Positions 36,653 to 45,895 of a DNA stretch of 64,000 nucleotides are shown here, piece by piece. Position numbers and translations under genes: made by a program. Numbering within the stretch: the stretch's first letter is position 1; each line of letters opens with the position of its first letter. A model generated the notes under the pieces. It did not search any database and was not told the origin of the DNA. It saw only the letters and a list, made by a program, of their open reading frames with translations. The DNA is from Burkholderiales bacterium. GTDB taxonomy: Bacteria; Pseudomonadota; Gammaproteobacteria; Burkholderiales; SG8-39. The stretch is taken from NCBI GenBank assembly GCA_026417035.1, contig JAOAEA010000005.1, positions 41,622 through 105,621 on the forward strand, given 5' to 3'.

Positions 36653-36728
36653 TGGTAGGGCGTGTAGGATTCGAACCTACGACCAACGGATTAAAAGTCC
36701 GCTGCTCTACCAACTGAGCTAACGCCCC
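36653..36728 (-). tRNA. tRNA-Lys (anticodon TTT)
   Basis: A 76-nt cloverleaf reads 5'-GGGGCGTTAGCTCAGTTGG... on the minus strand. It has a 7-bp acceptor stem (first pair G-U), D stem GCTC/GAGC, anticodon stem GCGGA/TCCGT with loop CTTTTAA (anticodon TTT), T arm GTAGG-TTCGAAT-CCTAC, discriminator A and an encoded CCA end. It decodes AAA and AAG. A GC hairpin with a T-rich tail follows as terminator. Confidence 0.98.
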
Positions 36729-36820
36729 GCGAAAAAGAGGGCGGATTTTACTTTCCGGCGAGAGGGGGTGTCAAACCGCGCGCCGCTTCTCGGCCGGCGC
36801 CGCGCGCGCCCGGCGCACGC

Positions 36821-37936
36821 TCAGGCCTCGCGCATCATGCGCCAGTACTCGTACTTCATCGTCGCGGCGGCGCCCGCCACGATCGCGAGGAAGGTGACGA
36901 TGGACCCCAGCGCGAGCGTCGAGAAGCCGGTGATGCCCTGGCCGATGGTGCAGCCGAGCGCGGTCACGCCGCCGAAGCCCATCAGGATGCCGCCGACGAT
37001 GTGGCGGATCATGTCCGAGGCGTCGCGGAACGCTTCCAGCCGGAAGCTCTTCGAGACGAGCGCGTAGGCGAGCGAGCCCGCCATCACGCCGAGCGCGCTC
37101 GCGATGCCGAAGGTGACGATCTTCGTCTTGTCGGTCCAGAAGAGGAGGAGCTCCAGCAGGAAGGCCTGCGGCGCGACGAACGAGAACGACTCCATGCGGC
37201 CGGTGTTGGTGGCGATCCACGCCTCCTGCAGCGTGTCGGGGTGCTCGGCGAGGTAGCCGAGCCGCCCGGAAACGTACCAGCCGCCGACCACCACCAGGCC
37301 GGTGACGATGCCACCGAGCACGAAGTCCCGCTGGCGGAACTCGCTCTTCATGAAGGCGAAGACGAGCAGCGCGCCCGCGACGACGAGCGTGGTGACGATG
37401 AGCACCATGCGCCGCTCCGCGCCGAGCAGGCGCGAGAGGATCGACGCGATGTCCTGGTTGCCGGCCATCTGGATGGTCGCCTGCTCGAGGACGTTCACGC
37501 GGAACGCGCCGAACAGGCCGCGCAGCGTCATGTAAGCGGAGATCGCCATGAACACGAGCACGACGAGCGACTTGAGGTTGCCGCCGCCGACGCGGATCAG
37601 CGTCTTCGAGCCGCAGCCGGAGGCGAGCGTCATGCCGATGCCGAACACCGCGCCGCCGACGATATAGGAAAGCCAGGTGAAGTTGGGCGTCTGGTAGATC
37701 GAGTTCGCGAGCTTGAGCGTGCCGGCGAGCTCGAGCCCCGACGCACCGAGGATCGCCACGGCGATGGCGACGAGCCACATGCGCATGCGGTTCCAGTCGC
37801 CCATGTTGACGACGTCGGACACGGCGCCCATGGTGCAGAAGTTCGTCTGGTTGCCGACGTAGCCGAACACGACGCCCAGGGCGAATCCGCCCCAAGCGAC
37901 GGTCGGGATCAGGCTGGCGGGGCTCGCTTCGCCCAT
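36821..37936 (-). CDS. YeeE/YedE family sulfur (thiosulfate) transporter
   Basis: 371-aa polytopic membrane protein (about ten segments) of the YeeE/YedE family. The conserved cysteine motifs lie in three similar loops: 'NFCTMGAVSD' near residue 33, 'LASGCGSKTLIRVGGGN' near 110, and 'ALGCTIGQGITGFSTLALGS' near 330. In the TsuA/YeeE structure such cysteines relay thiosulfate through the pore. The fused, two-unit length (about 370 aa) is typical of the full transporter. No TusA-like gene adjoins it. The start is the ATG at 37934-37936, and 226 bp of non-coding sequence separate it from queC. Confidence 0.9.
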   Translation of the reverse strand: MGEASPASLIPTVAWGGFALGVVFGYVGNQTNFCTMGAVSDVVNMGDWNRMRMWLVAIAVAILGASGLELAGTLKLANSIYQTPNFTWLSYIVGGAVFGIGMTLASGCGSKTLIRVGGGNLKSLVVLVFMAISAYMTLRGLFGAFRVNVLEQATIQMAGNQDIASILSRLLGAERRMVLIVTTLVVAGALLVFAFMKSEFRQRDFVLGGIVTGLVVVGGWYVSGRLGYLAEHPDTLQEAWIATNTGRMESFSFVAPQAFLLELLLFWTDKTKIVTFGIASALGVMAGSLAYALVSKSFRLEAFRDASDMIRHIVGGILMGFGGVTALGCTIGQGITGFSTLALGSIVTFLAIVAGAAATMKYEYWRMMREA

Positions 37937-38162
37937 CGTGTCTCCCCCTCCGGTCGTGCGCCCGGCGGCGCGCGGAGCCGCTGCGGGACGCCCCGCGCGG
38001 GTCCGGATGCCCCGGGCAGCGCCCCCGCCTGCCGGCGCGTTCGCGAGGGGCCGTTCGTTCTGTTGCCGGCCGGGCGATTGTAATGATCCGCCCCGCGGTC
38101 GCAACCAAGCCTGCCTGCAGCCCGGATAACCGCAGTCTATGCGGCCCGGGGGGCGTGCTGAC

Positions 38163-38858
38163 TCATCCGGGCGGCGCGGCGAAATAGCGGGTGGGATCCG
38201 CGACACCGGCGGCCTGGAAGCCTGCCCGCCGGAGCCGGCACGCATCGCAGGCGCCGCAGGCGCGCCCCTCCGCGTCGGCCTGGTAGCACGAGACCGTGAT
38301 CGAGAAATCGACGCCCAGCGCGACGCCGCGGCGGACGATCTCCGCCTTCGTGAGCGCGATGAGTGGCGTCGCGATGCGGATCGGACGGCCCTCGACGCCC
38401 GCTCGGGTGGCGAGGTTGGCGAGCCGCTCGAACGCCTGCATGTACTCGGGGCGGCAGTCGGGATAGCCGGAGTAGTCGACCGCGTTCGCGCCGAAGAAGA
38501 TCGCCTGGGCGCCGCGTGCCTCCGCGTAGGCGAGCGCGAGCGCGAGGAAGATGGTGTTGCGCGCCGGGACGTAGGTGACCGGGATCTCGCCCGGCCGGAC
38601 ACCCCCGGTCGGGACGGCGATCGCGCGGTCGGTGAGCGCCGATCCGCCGAACACCGAGAGGTCGAGCGCGAGCGTCCGGTGCTCCGCCGCGCCGAGCGCC
38701 GCGGCGACGCGCGCCGCCGCGGCGAGCTCCGCAGCGTGGCGCTGGCCGTAGTCGACGGTGAGCGCGTGGCACGCGAAGCCCTCGGCGCGTGCGATCGCGA
38801 GGACCGTGGCCGAATCGAGTCCGCCGGAAACGAGGACGACGGCGCGCTGTCCGCTCAA
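38163..38858 (-). CDS. queC: 7-cyano-7-deazaguanine synthase QueC
   Basis: 231-aa QueC, which converts 7-carboxy-7-deazaguanine to preQ0 using ATP and ammonia in queuosine synthesis. The PP-loop is '[17 protein letters not shown]' at the N terminus, followed by '[13 protein letters not shown]', '[19 protein letters not shown]', '[19 protein letters not shown]' and the zinc-binding Cys cluster '[25 protein letters not shown]'. I choose TTG at 38856-38858, which forms a TTGA overlap with the upstream GNAT stop and fits the family N terminus. An ATG at 38900 would add 14 unrelated residues and overlap GNAT by 46 bp. Confidence 0.93.
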   Translation of the reverse strand: MSGQRAVVLVSGGLDSATVLAIARAEGFACHALTVDYGQRHAAELAAAARVAAALGAAEHRTLALDLSVFGGSALTDRAIAVPTGGVRPGEIPVTYVPARNTIFLALALAYAEARGAQAIFFGANAVDYSGYPDCRPEYMQAFERLANLATRAGVEGRPIRIATPLIALTKAEIVRRGVALGVDFSITVSCYQADAEGRACGACDACRLRRAGFQAAGVADPTRYFAAPPG

Positions 38859-39358
38859 AGGTCGAGGTCGAAGCGCTGCTCGGTGATCGGCTTGCCCCAC
38901 TGCACGTGCGACTTCTCTTCGGTCACGCGGAAGCCCGCGGCCCGGTAGAGGCGGATCGCCGTGTCGAGGTCGCTCACCGTCCAGAGGAAGACGGAGCGCG
39001 CGCCGGTGTCGCGGGCGAAGCCGATCGCGTCGGCGAGCAGCCGCCGGCCGACGCCCATGCTGCGGCAGTAGGGGTGCACGAGGAACCAGCGGAGCTGCGC
39101 CGCGCCGTCCGGCTCGCCGACGATCGCGATGGAGCCGACCACCTCGCCGCCCCGCTCCGCGACCCAGAGCCGCGAATGGGTGGGGTCGAACGCGAGAACG
39201 AACCGCGCCAGCCCCTCGGCGACGTAGGCCTCGAACGTCCGGTCGAACCCGTGCTCCTCGTGATAGAGCACGGCGTGCAGGCGGACGATGGCGCCGATGT
39301 CACCGGGGAAGAACTCGTGGCGGATGCGGACGCCGTCGATGGAGACGGTAGCGGTCAT
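38855..39358 (-). CDS. GNAT family N-acetyltransferase
   Basis: 167-aa acetyltransferase. The acetyl-CoA binding region is '[28 protein letters not shown]' (motif A, R/Q-x-x-G-x-G/A), followed by '[25 protein letters not shown]' (motif B). The Tyr in 'IRLYRAAGF' is the usual general-acid position. The acceptor substrate is unknown. Its stop overlaps the queC start, so both are probably translated from one transcript. It follows cpoB of the Tol-Pal cluster after a short gap. Confidence 0.9.
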   Translation of the reverse strand: MTATVSIDGVRIRHEFFPGDIGAIVRLHAVLYHEEHGFDRTFEAYVAEGLARFVLAFDPTHSRLWVAERGGEVVGSIAIVGEPDGAAQLRWFLVHPYCRSMGVGRRLLADAIGFARDTGARSVFLWTVSDLDTAIRLYRAAGFRVTEEKSHVQWGKPITEQRFDLDL

Positions 39359-39416
39359 CGGTCGAGCGTAACCAACTTCCGCGGCCGCGTCATCCCGCCG
39401 GTGCGGGAGCCGGGCG

Positions 39417-40148
39417 TTACTTCACGCCCGCCCGCGCGAGCCGCTGCTTCGCCTGCTCGGCCGCCGGGGCGTTCGGGTACTTCTGGACGAGCGCGCGCAG
39501 CGTGATGCGCGAGGCGTTCAAGTCGCCGAGCTCCGCCTGCGAGCTCGCGAGGTTGAGCATCGCGTCGGCGGCCTTCGGGTCCGTGGGCCAGGTGTCGATC
39601 ACCTTCTGCTGCGCGGCGACCGCGGCCTTGTAGTCGCGCATCGCGTAGTGGGCGTTGCCGATCCAGTATTGCGCCGACGGCGCGAGCTTCGACTGCGGAT
39701 ACTGCTGCATGAACGCCTGGAAGGCCTGGATCGACGAGCCGTAGTTCCCGGCCTTGAACTGGTTGAGCGCCGCGTCGTACGCCTGCTGCTCGGCGGCGGC
39801 CGCCTGCGCCGCCTTCTCCTTCTCCTTCTCCACCGCCTCGAGCTTGCGCAGGCGCGCGTCGAGGTCGACGTAGAGGTCCTTCTGGCGCTTGTCGAGGTTC
39901 TCGATCTTGTAGGCGAGCTCCTCGATCTGCCCGCGCAGGCGCGCGATGTCCTGGCGCAGCTGGTCGAGCGTCCCGGCGAGCTCCTGCACCGCGCGCCGGT
40001 CCGCCGCCTGCGCCTCGAGGCGCTCGACCTGCTTCCTCAGGTCGGCGACGCCCTTGCGCGCCTCGTCGTCGGAGAAGAGCGCCGCCGCGGACGCCGCGTA
40101 GGCGAGCAGGACCGCGGCGAGGGCCGAGCGCACACCGGGGCGCGCCAT
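39417..40148 (-). CDS. cpoB: Cell division coordinator CpoB (YbgF)
   Basis: 243-aa periplasmic Tol-Pal-associated protein. It has a signal peptide ('ALAAVLLAYAASAAALF'), a coiled-coil region at residues ~30-110 ('DLRKQVERLEAQAADRRAVQELAGTLDQLRQDIARLRGQIEELAY') that trimerises in E. coli YbgF, a Lys/Ala/Glu-rich linker, and C-terminal TPR repeats ('AYDAALNQFKAGNYGSSIQAFQAFMQQYPQSKLAPSAQYWIGNAHY'). CpoB links Tol function to PBP1B peptidoglycan synthesis. It lies 3 bp from pal, as usual. Confidence 0.95.
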   Translation of the reverse strand: MARPGVRSALAAVLLAYAASAAALFSDDEARKGVADLRKQVERLEAQAADRRAVQELAGTLDQLRQDIARLRGQIEELAYKIENLDKRQKDLYVDLDARLRKLEAVEKEKEKAAQAAAAEQQAYDAALNQFKAGNYGSSIQAFQAFMQQYPQSKLAPSAQYWIGNAHYAMRDYKAAVAAQQKVIDTWPTDPKAADAMLNLASSQAELGDLNASRITLRALVQKYPNAPAAEQAKQRLARAGVK

Positions 40149-40151
40149 GGG

Positions 40152-40688
40152 TCAGAACTCGCCCTGGTAGAGGATGTCGACGCGGCGGTTGCGCGCGTAG
40201 CACTCCTCGGTCTTCTCGGTGCAGACGGGCTTCTCCTCGCCGAGACTCACCGCCTCGATGCGCGACTCGGGCGCCCCCGCGAAGACGAGGTAGCGGCGCA
40301 CCGCGTCGGCGCGGCGCTGGCCGAGCGCGAGGTTGTACTCGCGGCTGCCCCGCTCGTCGGCGTGCCCCTGCAGCAGCGTCTTGGCCGCGGCCGTCTCGCG
40401 CAGGTACTTCGCGTGCGCGTCGAGCAAGGGCTTGAACTCGGCCCTGATCGCGTCGGAGTCGAAGTCGAAGTAGACGCTGCGCTTCGCGAGCGGGCTCGAC
40501 GGGTCCTTCAGGGGATCGACGGCCCCGCCGCCGATCGGCGTCCCGGTCACGCCGCCCCCGGGCACGGCCTGGCCCGTCGCCCCCGTGCCGGGCGTGCGGC
40601 TCTCGACCGCCGCGCCCTCGTCGGTGGGCGTCGTCGAGCATGCCGCGACGAGCGCGGCGCAGGCGATTGCGGCGAGGATTTTCTTCAT
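40152..40688 (-). CDS. pal: Peptidoglycan-associated lipoprotein Pal
   Basis: 178-aa outer-membrane lipoprotein. The lipobox 'LVAACSTTP' places the lipidated Cys near residue 16. A Gly/Pro-rich linker leads to the OmpA-like domain: 'SVYFDFDSDAIRAEFKPLLDAHAKYLRE', 'LQGHADERGSREYNLALGQRRADAVRRYL', 'AVSLGEEKPVCTEKTEECYARNRRVDI'. The 'GHADERGS...LGxRRAxxVRxYL' motif binds meso-diaminopimelate in peptidoglycan. It anchors the outer membrane and interacts with TolB. It sits between tolB and cpoB. Confidence 0.97.
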   Translation of the reverse strand: MKKILAAIACAALVAACSTTPTDEGAAVESRTPGTGATGQAVPGGGVTGTPIGGGAVDPLKDPSSPLAKRSVYFDFDSDAIRAEFKPLLDAHAKYLRETAAAKTLLQGHADERGSREYNLALGQRRADAVRRYLVFAGAPESRIEAVSLGEEKPVCTEKTEECYARNRRVDILYQGEF

Positions 40689-40703
40689 TGCGTACCTCCT
40701 GGT

Positions 40704-41978
40704 TCAGTTGGCCGGGGGGAACGGCCCCCACGCGGGCTCGCGCACGTCCGCGGCCGGCACCGACAGGCGCTGCTTCACGCGGCCGTCGCTCGAGGTCGTG
40801 GCGAGGAAGCCGCGTCCGTTCGTCTCGGTGGCGTGGATGAGGGTCTTGCCGTTCGGCGCGAAGCTCGGCGATTCGTCGCGCGGCCCCTCGCCCACCACCT
40901 GCGTCTGCCGCGTCGCGAGGTCCATCACGGCGAGCTGGAAGCGCCCGCCGTCCCGGCGTATGAACGCGAGCTGCCTGCCGTCGGGGCTCAGGCGCGGCGA
41001 GACGTTGTAGGTGCCCTCGAAGGTCACCCGCTGCGCGTCGCCGCCCGCAGCGGGCACCCGGTAGATCTGCGGGCTGCCACCGCGGTCGGACGTGAAATAG
41101 ACGAACTGCCCGTCGGGCGAGAACTGCGGCTCGGTGTCGATCGCACTCGTGCTCATCAGGCGGCGCACGCCCGAGCCGTCGGCGTTCATCACGAAGATCT
41201 GCGTGCCGCCGTCGCGCGAGAGCACGACCGCGAGCAGCCGGCCGTCGGGCGACCACGCCGGCGCGCTGTTGGAGCCCTTGAAGTTCGCGACCGCCTGCCG
41301 CTGGCCGGTCGCGAGGTTGTGGACGTACACGACCGGCTTCTTGTTCTCGAAGGACACGTAGGCGATGCGGTTGCCGTCGGGTGACCATGCCGGCGAGATG
41401 ATCGGCTCGCGCGAGACGAGCGCCGCCTGGGGGTTCTGCCCGTCGGCGTCCGCGATCTGCAGCTCGTAGCGCGGCCCGCTCTTGACGACGTAGGCGATGC
41501 GCGTCGAAAAGACGCCGCGGTCGCCGGTGAGCTTTTCGTAGACGAAGTCGGCGATGCGGTGCGCGGTGGCGCGCGCCTGCTGCGGGCTCATCGCCAGGGC
41601 GAGCCCGCCGAGCGAGACCTGCTTCGGCACGTCGTAGAGCCGGAAGCGCACCTCGTAGCGGCCATTCGGCAGCGGATAGACGCCGCCGACGACGAGCGCG
41701 TCGGCGTTGCGGCCGCGCCAGGTCGCGAAGTCGATCGGCGAAGCCTCGTTCAGGTTCTGCGGCCCCGTATAGAGCGTCCGGAACCGGCCGCTCGCACGCA
41801 GGTCGGCGTCGATGACGTCGGTGAGCGGCTGCGCCAGCGCGCCTTCGCCCGCGAAGGGCACGACGGCGATCGGGATCTGGTTCGCGCCGCCGCCGGTGAT
41901 CTCGATCGAGAGCTGGGCGGCCGCGGGGCCCGCCGCGAGGACGAGCGCGAGCGCGAGGGCGCGGAGGACGTGGAGCAC
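40704..41978 (-). CDS. tolB: Tol-Pal system beta-propeller protein TolB
   Basis: 424-aa periplasmic TolB. The signal peptide is 'VLRALALALVLAAGPAAAQ'. The N-terminal domain ('IPIAVVPFAGEGALAQPLTDVIDADLRASGRFRTL') is followed by a six-bladed propeller with repeated 'SPAWSPDGNRIAYVSFENKKPVVYV', 'APAWSPDGRLLAVVLSRDGGTQIFVMNADGSGVRRL' and 'EPQFSPDGQFVYFTSDRGGSPQIYRV' blades. It connects Pal with TolA. The start is either GTG at 41978 or TTG at 41981; an AGAAGAAG ribosome binding site stands upstream of both. No ATG is available, which is unusual. Confidence 0.95.
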   Translation of the reverse strand: MLHVLRALALALVLAAGPAAAQLSIEITGGGANQIPIAVVPFAGEGALAQPLTDVIDADLRASGRFRTLYTGPQNLNEASPIDFATWRGRNADALVVGGVYPLPNGRYEVRFRLYDVPKQVSLGGLALAMSPQQARATAHRIADFVYEKLTGDRGVFSTRIAYVVKSGPRYELQIADADGQNPQAALVSREPIISPAWSPDGNRIAYVSFENKKPVVYVHNLATGQRQAVANFKGSNSAPAWSPDGRLLAVVLSRDGGTQIFVMNADGSGVRRLMSTSAIDTEPQFSPDGQFVYFTSDRGGSPQIYRVPAAGGDAQRVTFEGTYNVSPRLSPDGRQLAFIRRDGGRFQLAVMDLATRQTQVVGEGPRDESPSFAPNGKTLIHATETNGRGFLATTSSDGRVKQRLSVPAADVREPAWGPFPPAN

Positions 41979-42067
41979 CAAAGTCCGTCTTCTTCTGGGT
42001 TGCGCGATTATAAGCCCTTGCGAGGGCGCGGCGCCCCGCTGTCGGGCGCGACCGACACCCGGGCGCT

Positions 42068-42931
42068 TCAGTCGAACGGCCGGAAGCGCAGCTCGAGGTT
42101 GCGCTCGAAGAGCTCCGCCCGGTCGGGCCGCGGCAGCGGCGAGGACTTGAGGATCGCGCGCTCCACGGCGTCGTCGTAGGCCTTCACCCCGCTCGACTTC
42201 CTGAGCTTCACCGAGAGCACCTCCCCGGTTGGCAGCTGTACGACGTCGAATACCGCCTCCGGGTTCCCCTTCATCTCGGGCGGCAGGACGATGTTGCCCT
42301 TGATCTTCGCGCGGATCTTGTCCACGTAGCCGGCCCGGGCCGCCGGGTCGCCGGCGAGGCTCGTCGTCGATCCCACGTTCGGCGCGGCGGCCTGCGGCGC
42401 GGTCCCGGTCGCGCCGGCGAGCTCGCGCTTCATGCGCTCGAACTCGTCGCGGCGCGCCTGTTCGCGCAGCGCCGCGTCCTGTTTCGCCTTCTGCTCGGCC
42501 TCCTGCTTCGCCTTCAGCGCCGCGGCTTCCTTCTCCTTGCGGAGCTTCTCCTGTCTCTCCCGCTCGCGCCGCTCTTCCTCCTCGCGCGCTTTCTGCTCCT
42601 TCAGCTTCCGCTCCTTCTCGAGCGCAATGTCGGGCTTCTCGACCGGCTCGGCCCTCGCCTCGGGCCTGGGCTCGGGCCTGGGCTCGACCTTCGGCTCGGG
42701 CTTGGGCGGCGCGCTCGGCTGCTCGACCGCGGGCTGCGGCGCCGGCGGCGTGGCGACCGGGGCCCAGAGCTCGGCGAAGACCGGCTCGGGCGCCCGCGTC
42801 GTCCACTTCACACCGATGAAGAGCACCGCGATGAGCAGCGCGTGCATCGCCAGCGTGAGCGCGGCGGAGGCCGCCTTGCCCGGCTCGGGTGGCGGGGCGT
42901 AGGGCGAATGGGTCTCGGTGGCCGCCGTCAT
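42068..42931 (-). CDS. tolA: TolA, energy-transducing spanning protein
   Basis: 287-aa TolA. A single inner-membrane helix ('ALTLAMHALLIAVLFIGVKW') follows a 20-residue cytoplasmic N terminus with the Ser-His-Leu-like helix features. A Pro/Glu/Lys stretch ('APPKPEPKVEPRPEPRPE') comes next. Then a long charged alpha-helix, rich in Glu/Lys/Arg/Ala ('KERKLKEQKAREEEERRERERQ'), spans the periplasm. The C-terminal TonB-like domain ('VDKIRAKIKGNIVLPPEMKGNPEAVFDVVQLPTGEVLSVKLRKSSG') binds TolB/Pal. It transmits proton-motive force from TolQR to Pal during outer-membrane constriction. Confidence 0.95.
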   Translation of the reverse strand: MTAATETHSPYAPPPEPGKAASAALTLAMHALLIAVLFIGVKWTTRAPEPVFAELWAPVATPPAPQPAVEQPSAPPKPEPKVEPRPEPRPEARAEPVEKPDIALEKERKLKEQKAREEEERRERERQEKLRKEKEAAALKAKQEAEQKAKQDAALREQARRDEFERMKRELAGATGTAPQAAAPNVGSTTSLAGDPAARAGYVDKIRAKIKGNIVLPPEMKGNPEAVFDVVQLPTGEVLSVKLRKSSGVKAYDDAVERAILKSSPLPRPDRAELFERNLELRFRPFD

Positions 42932-42935
42932 CGCG

Positions 42936-43349
42936 CTAGCCCGGTGCCGGCTTCACCAGCAGCCCGACGCGTCTCACGTTCGCGCGCTGCAACGCGTCCA
43001 TCACCTGCATGACCCTCTCGTAACGCACGTCCTTGTCGGCACCGATCACCACCGGCTGGTCCGGCCTCTGCGCGAGATATTCCTGCACCGCGGGCACCAG
43101 ACCCTGCAGCGTCACGGTGCGCTCGGGCGCGCCGGCCCGGCCGCGCTCGCGCAGCGCGAGCGACCCGTCGGCGCGGATCGTCACCTCGAGGGGCGCCTCC
43201 GGCGTCTGCGCCGATTTCGCCACGCTCGGCAGCTCCACCGTGCCCGGGTTGAGGAATGGCGCGGTCACCATGAAGATCACCAGCAGCACCAGCATCACGT
43301 CGATGTAGGGCACGACGTTGATCTGATTCATGAGGCGCCGCTGTCGCAT
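42936..43349 (-). CDS. tolR: TolR (ExbD family)
   Basis: 137-aa ExbD/TolR protein. One N-terminal transmembrane helix ('VVPYIDVMLVLLVIFMVTAPFL') carries the essential Asp that conducts protons with TolQ. The periplasmic domain includes 'VELPSVAKS' and 'PVVIGADKDVRYERVMQVMDALQRANVRRVGLLV'. I place the start at the ATG 43347-43349 ('MRQRRLMNQINVVPY'), with AGGGTG 9 nt upstream. A GTG at 43361 would add four residues. It is separated from tolQ by about 165 bp, unlike the usual close spacing. Confidence 0.95.
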   Translation of the reverse strand: MRQRRLMNQINVVPYIDVMLVLLVIFMVTAPFLNPGTVELPSVAKSAQTPEAPLEVTIRADGSLALRERGRAGAPERTVTLQGLVPAVQEYLAQRPDQPVVIGADKDVRYERVMQVMDALQRANVRRVGLLVKPAPG

Positions 43350-43515
43350 GGCGGGGTTCACCCTGGAGACACGGAAGCGATGCCCCGCGACCGGGCGGCG
43401 TCGCGGATCCCGCCGACCGGTGCGCCCGGGAAGGGCGAGCGGCGTCGCTCAGGCCGGCCGCGAGCGGGCATCCCCGCCCCCGGTGCCCATCGTGCCTTCG
43501 TGGTGAACGATCGCA
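43350..43515. repeat. Long tolQ-tolR spacer with an accessory repeat fragment
   Basis: The spacer between the tolQ stop and tolR start is about 165 bp, whereas these genes are normally adjacent. Near 43489-43508 it contains, read on the minus strand, GTTCACCACGAAGGCACGAT, a member of the degenerate CGAAGGCACGAAG family seen again at 44596-44640. The rest is GC-rich without an open frame of note. Confidence 0.55.
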
Positions 43516-44190
43516 TCATCTCACCGCCTGCCGCTGCAGGATGTTGGAGAACTCCTCGATGAAGCTCTCGAAGCGGATCGCGAGGCGGTCGATGTCGTGC
43601 GAGAAGCGGTTGTAGGCCACCACCGCCGGGATCGCCGCGAAGAGGCCGATGGCCGTGGCCACGAGCGCCTCGGCGATCCCCGGCGCCACCGAAGCGAGCG
43701 TCGCCTGCGCCACGTTCGCCAGCCCCCGGAACGCGTGCATGATCCCCCACACCGTGCCGAACAGGCCCACGTAGGGGCTCACCGAGCCGACCGAGGCGAG
43801 GAAGTTGAGGTGCGACTCGAGATGGTCCATCTCGCGCTGGTGCGTGGCGCGCATCGCGCGGCGCGCCCCGTCGACGAGCGCGCTCGGATCGGCGGCGCGC
43901 TGGCCCTTCAGCTTCACGAAGTCACGGAAGCCGGCCTCGAAGATGCGCTCGAGGCTGCCGGTCTCGTGGCGGGCGTTGACCGCGCTCTGGTAGAGGGCGT
44001 TCAGGTCGGGGCGGCTCCAGAACGCCTTCTCGAACTCGTCGGTCTGGCGCCGCGCGAGCCGGATCGTGAACACCTTGCGGAAGATGTAGTACCACGACAT
44101 CACCGACACGGCGAGGAGCAGCGCCATCACCAGCTGGACGACGAGGCTCGCCTGGGTGACGAGCGAGAGGATGGAGAGGTCGGAGCTCAT
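43516..44190 (-). CDS. tolQ: TolQ (MotA/TolQ/ExbB proton channel)
   Basis: 224-aa inner-membrane protein with three transmembrane segments: 'VVQLVMALLLAVSVMSWYYIF' near the N terminus and two after residue ~130, including 'SVGSVSPYVGLFGTVWGIMHAFRGL' and 'IAEALVATAIGLFAAIPAVVAYNRF', the MotA/ExbB signature. It forms the proton-conducting complex with TolR that energises TolA. It starts at the ATG 44188-44190, overlapping the ybgC stop by 4 bp. Confidence 0.96.
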   Translation of the reverse strand: MSSDLSILSLVTQASLVVQLVMALLLAVSVMSWYYIFRKVFTIRLARRQTDEFEKAFWSRPDLNALYQSAVNARHETGSLERIFEAGFRDFVKLKGQRAADPSALVDGARRAMRATHQREMDHLESHLNFLASVGSVSPYVGLFGTVWGIMHAFRGLANVAQATLASVAPGIAEALVATAIGLFAAIPAVVAYNRFSHDIDRLAIRFESFIEEFSNILQRQAVR

Positions 44191-44594
44191 CGGTAACGTT
44201 CGAGTTTCTCGCGCACCGCGGCGGGCACGGCGATGGGTTTCAGGCTGCGCGGGTGCACGCAGACGGCGTGGACGGCGGCGGTGACGAGCTCGTCGCCGCC
44301 GCGCAGGACGCGCTGGTCGAATTCCATGCGCACGCGGCCGAGGTGGGTGGTCCGCACCGTGACCGAGAGCAGGTCGTTGAGCCGCGCCGGCTTGTGGTAC
44401 TTGATGTCGATCGAATACACCATGAAGAGCGACTCGCCCGCCTCGGCGAGCCCGACGACGTCGATGCCGGCGGCCTCGAGGAGCTCCATGCGCGCCGCCT
44501 CCATGAAGGCGAGGTAGTTCGCGTGGTAGACCACGCCGCCGGCGTCCGTGTCGCGGTAGTAGACACGGACCGGGATCGAGAAGGGCGTGCTCAC
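44187..44594 (-). CDS. ybgC: Tol-Pal system-associated acyl-CoA thioesterase YbgC
   Basis: 135-aa hotdog thioesterase. The active-site block 'VYYRDTDAGGVVYHANYLAFMEAARMELL' contains the conserved Asp and His of YbgC/4-hydroxybenzoyl-CoA thioesterases. 'SLFMVYSIDIKYHKPARLNDLLSVTV' completes the fold. It hydrolyses short acyl-CoA thioesters, and its link to Tol function is by gene order and reported interaction with lipid metabolism. The start is GTG at 44592-44594; a GTG two codons earlier is equally possible. First gene of the tol operon. Confidence 0.93.
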   Translation of the reverse strand: MSTPFSIPVRVYYRDTDAGGVVYHANYLAFMEAARMELLEAAGIDVVGLAEAGESLFMVYSIDIKYHKPARLNDLLSVTVRTTHLGRVRMEFDQRVLRGGDELVTAAVHAVCVHPRSLKPIAVPAAVREKLERYR

Positions 44595-44595
44595 G

Positions 44596-44792
44596 GACAC
44601 GACGCAAGCGCCTCGCCGCGAAGGCACGAAGACGCGAAGCGGGGCGAATCGAGGCCGTCCGCCGGCGGGCGGTTGCCGCGCGCGCCGCACCGCGCCTTCC
44701 CGGGCCGCGTCGTCGTCATCGGCTGCTGCAAGCCCGTCTCCTGCTCCCTCGGGGTCCGTGTCCGCTTCGAACGCGCGAGGCGCGGAAAAGGG
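44596..44792. repeat. ruvB-ybgC gap with CGCGAAGGCACGAAG-type tract
   Basis: 44610-44640 reads CTCGCCGCGAAGGCACGAAG then ACGCGAAGCGG, a degenerate repeat of the CGAAG family, directly upstream of the ybgC start region. The remaining ~150 bp towards the ruvB stop hold no gene or terminator that I can support. The promoter of the tol operon should be here, but no clear hexamers were found. Confidence 0.5.
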
Positions 44793-45839
<1,047 letters not shown>

Positions 45840-45895
45840 GGGGGCAGGATCTGGGATTCAGGATCGAGGCGTTAGGATTCGGGATCGAGGTGCTC
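45840..45895. repeat. Degenerate GGATTCGG/GATCGAGG tract, left flank of the four-helix-bundle gene
   Basis: The tract reads GGATCTGGGATTCAGGATCG, AGGCGTTAGGATTCGGGATC, GAGG over 45847-45890. It contains the stop codon of the four-helix-bundle gene and runs to the ruvB GTG. An inverted GATCCTC-rich tract occurs on the other side of that gene. Confidence 0.7.

Noticed and set aside
38163..38900. Longer QueC from the ATG at 38900
   Set aside because: It adds 14 residues without family similarity and overlaps the GNAT gene by 46 bp; the TTG at 38858 gives a standard N terminus and a 4-bp overlap.
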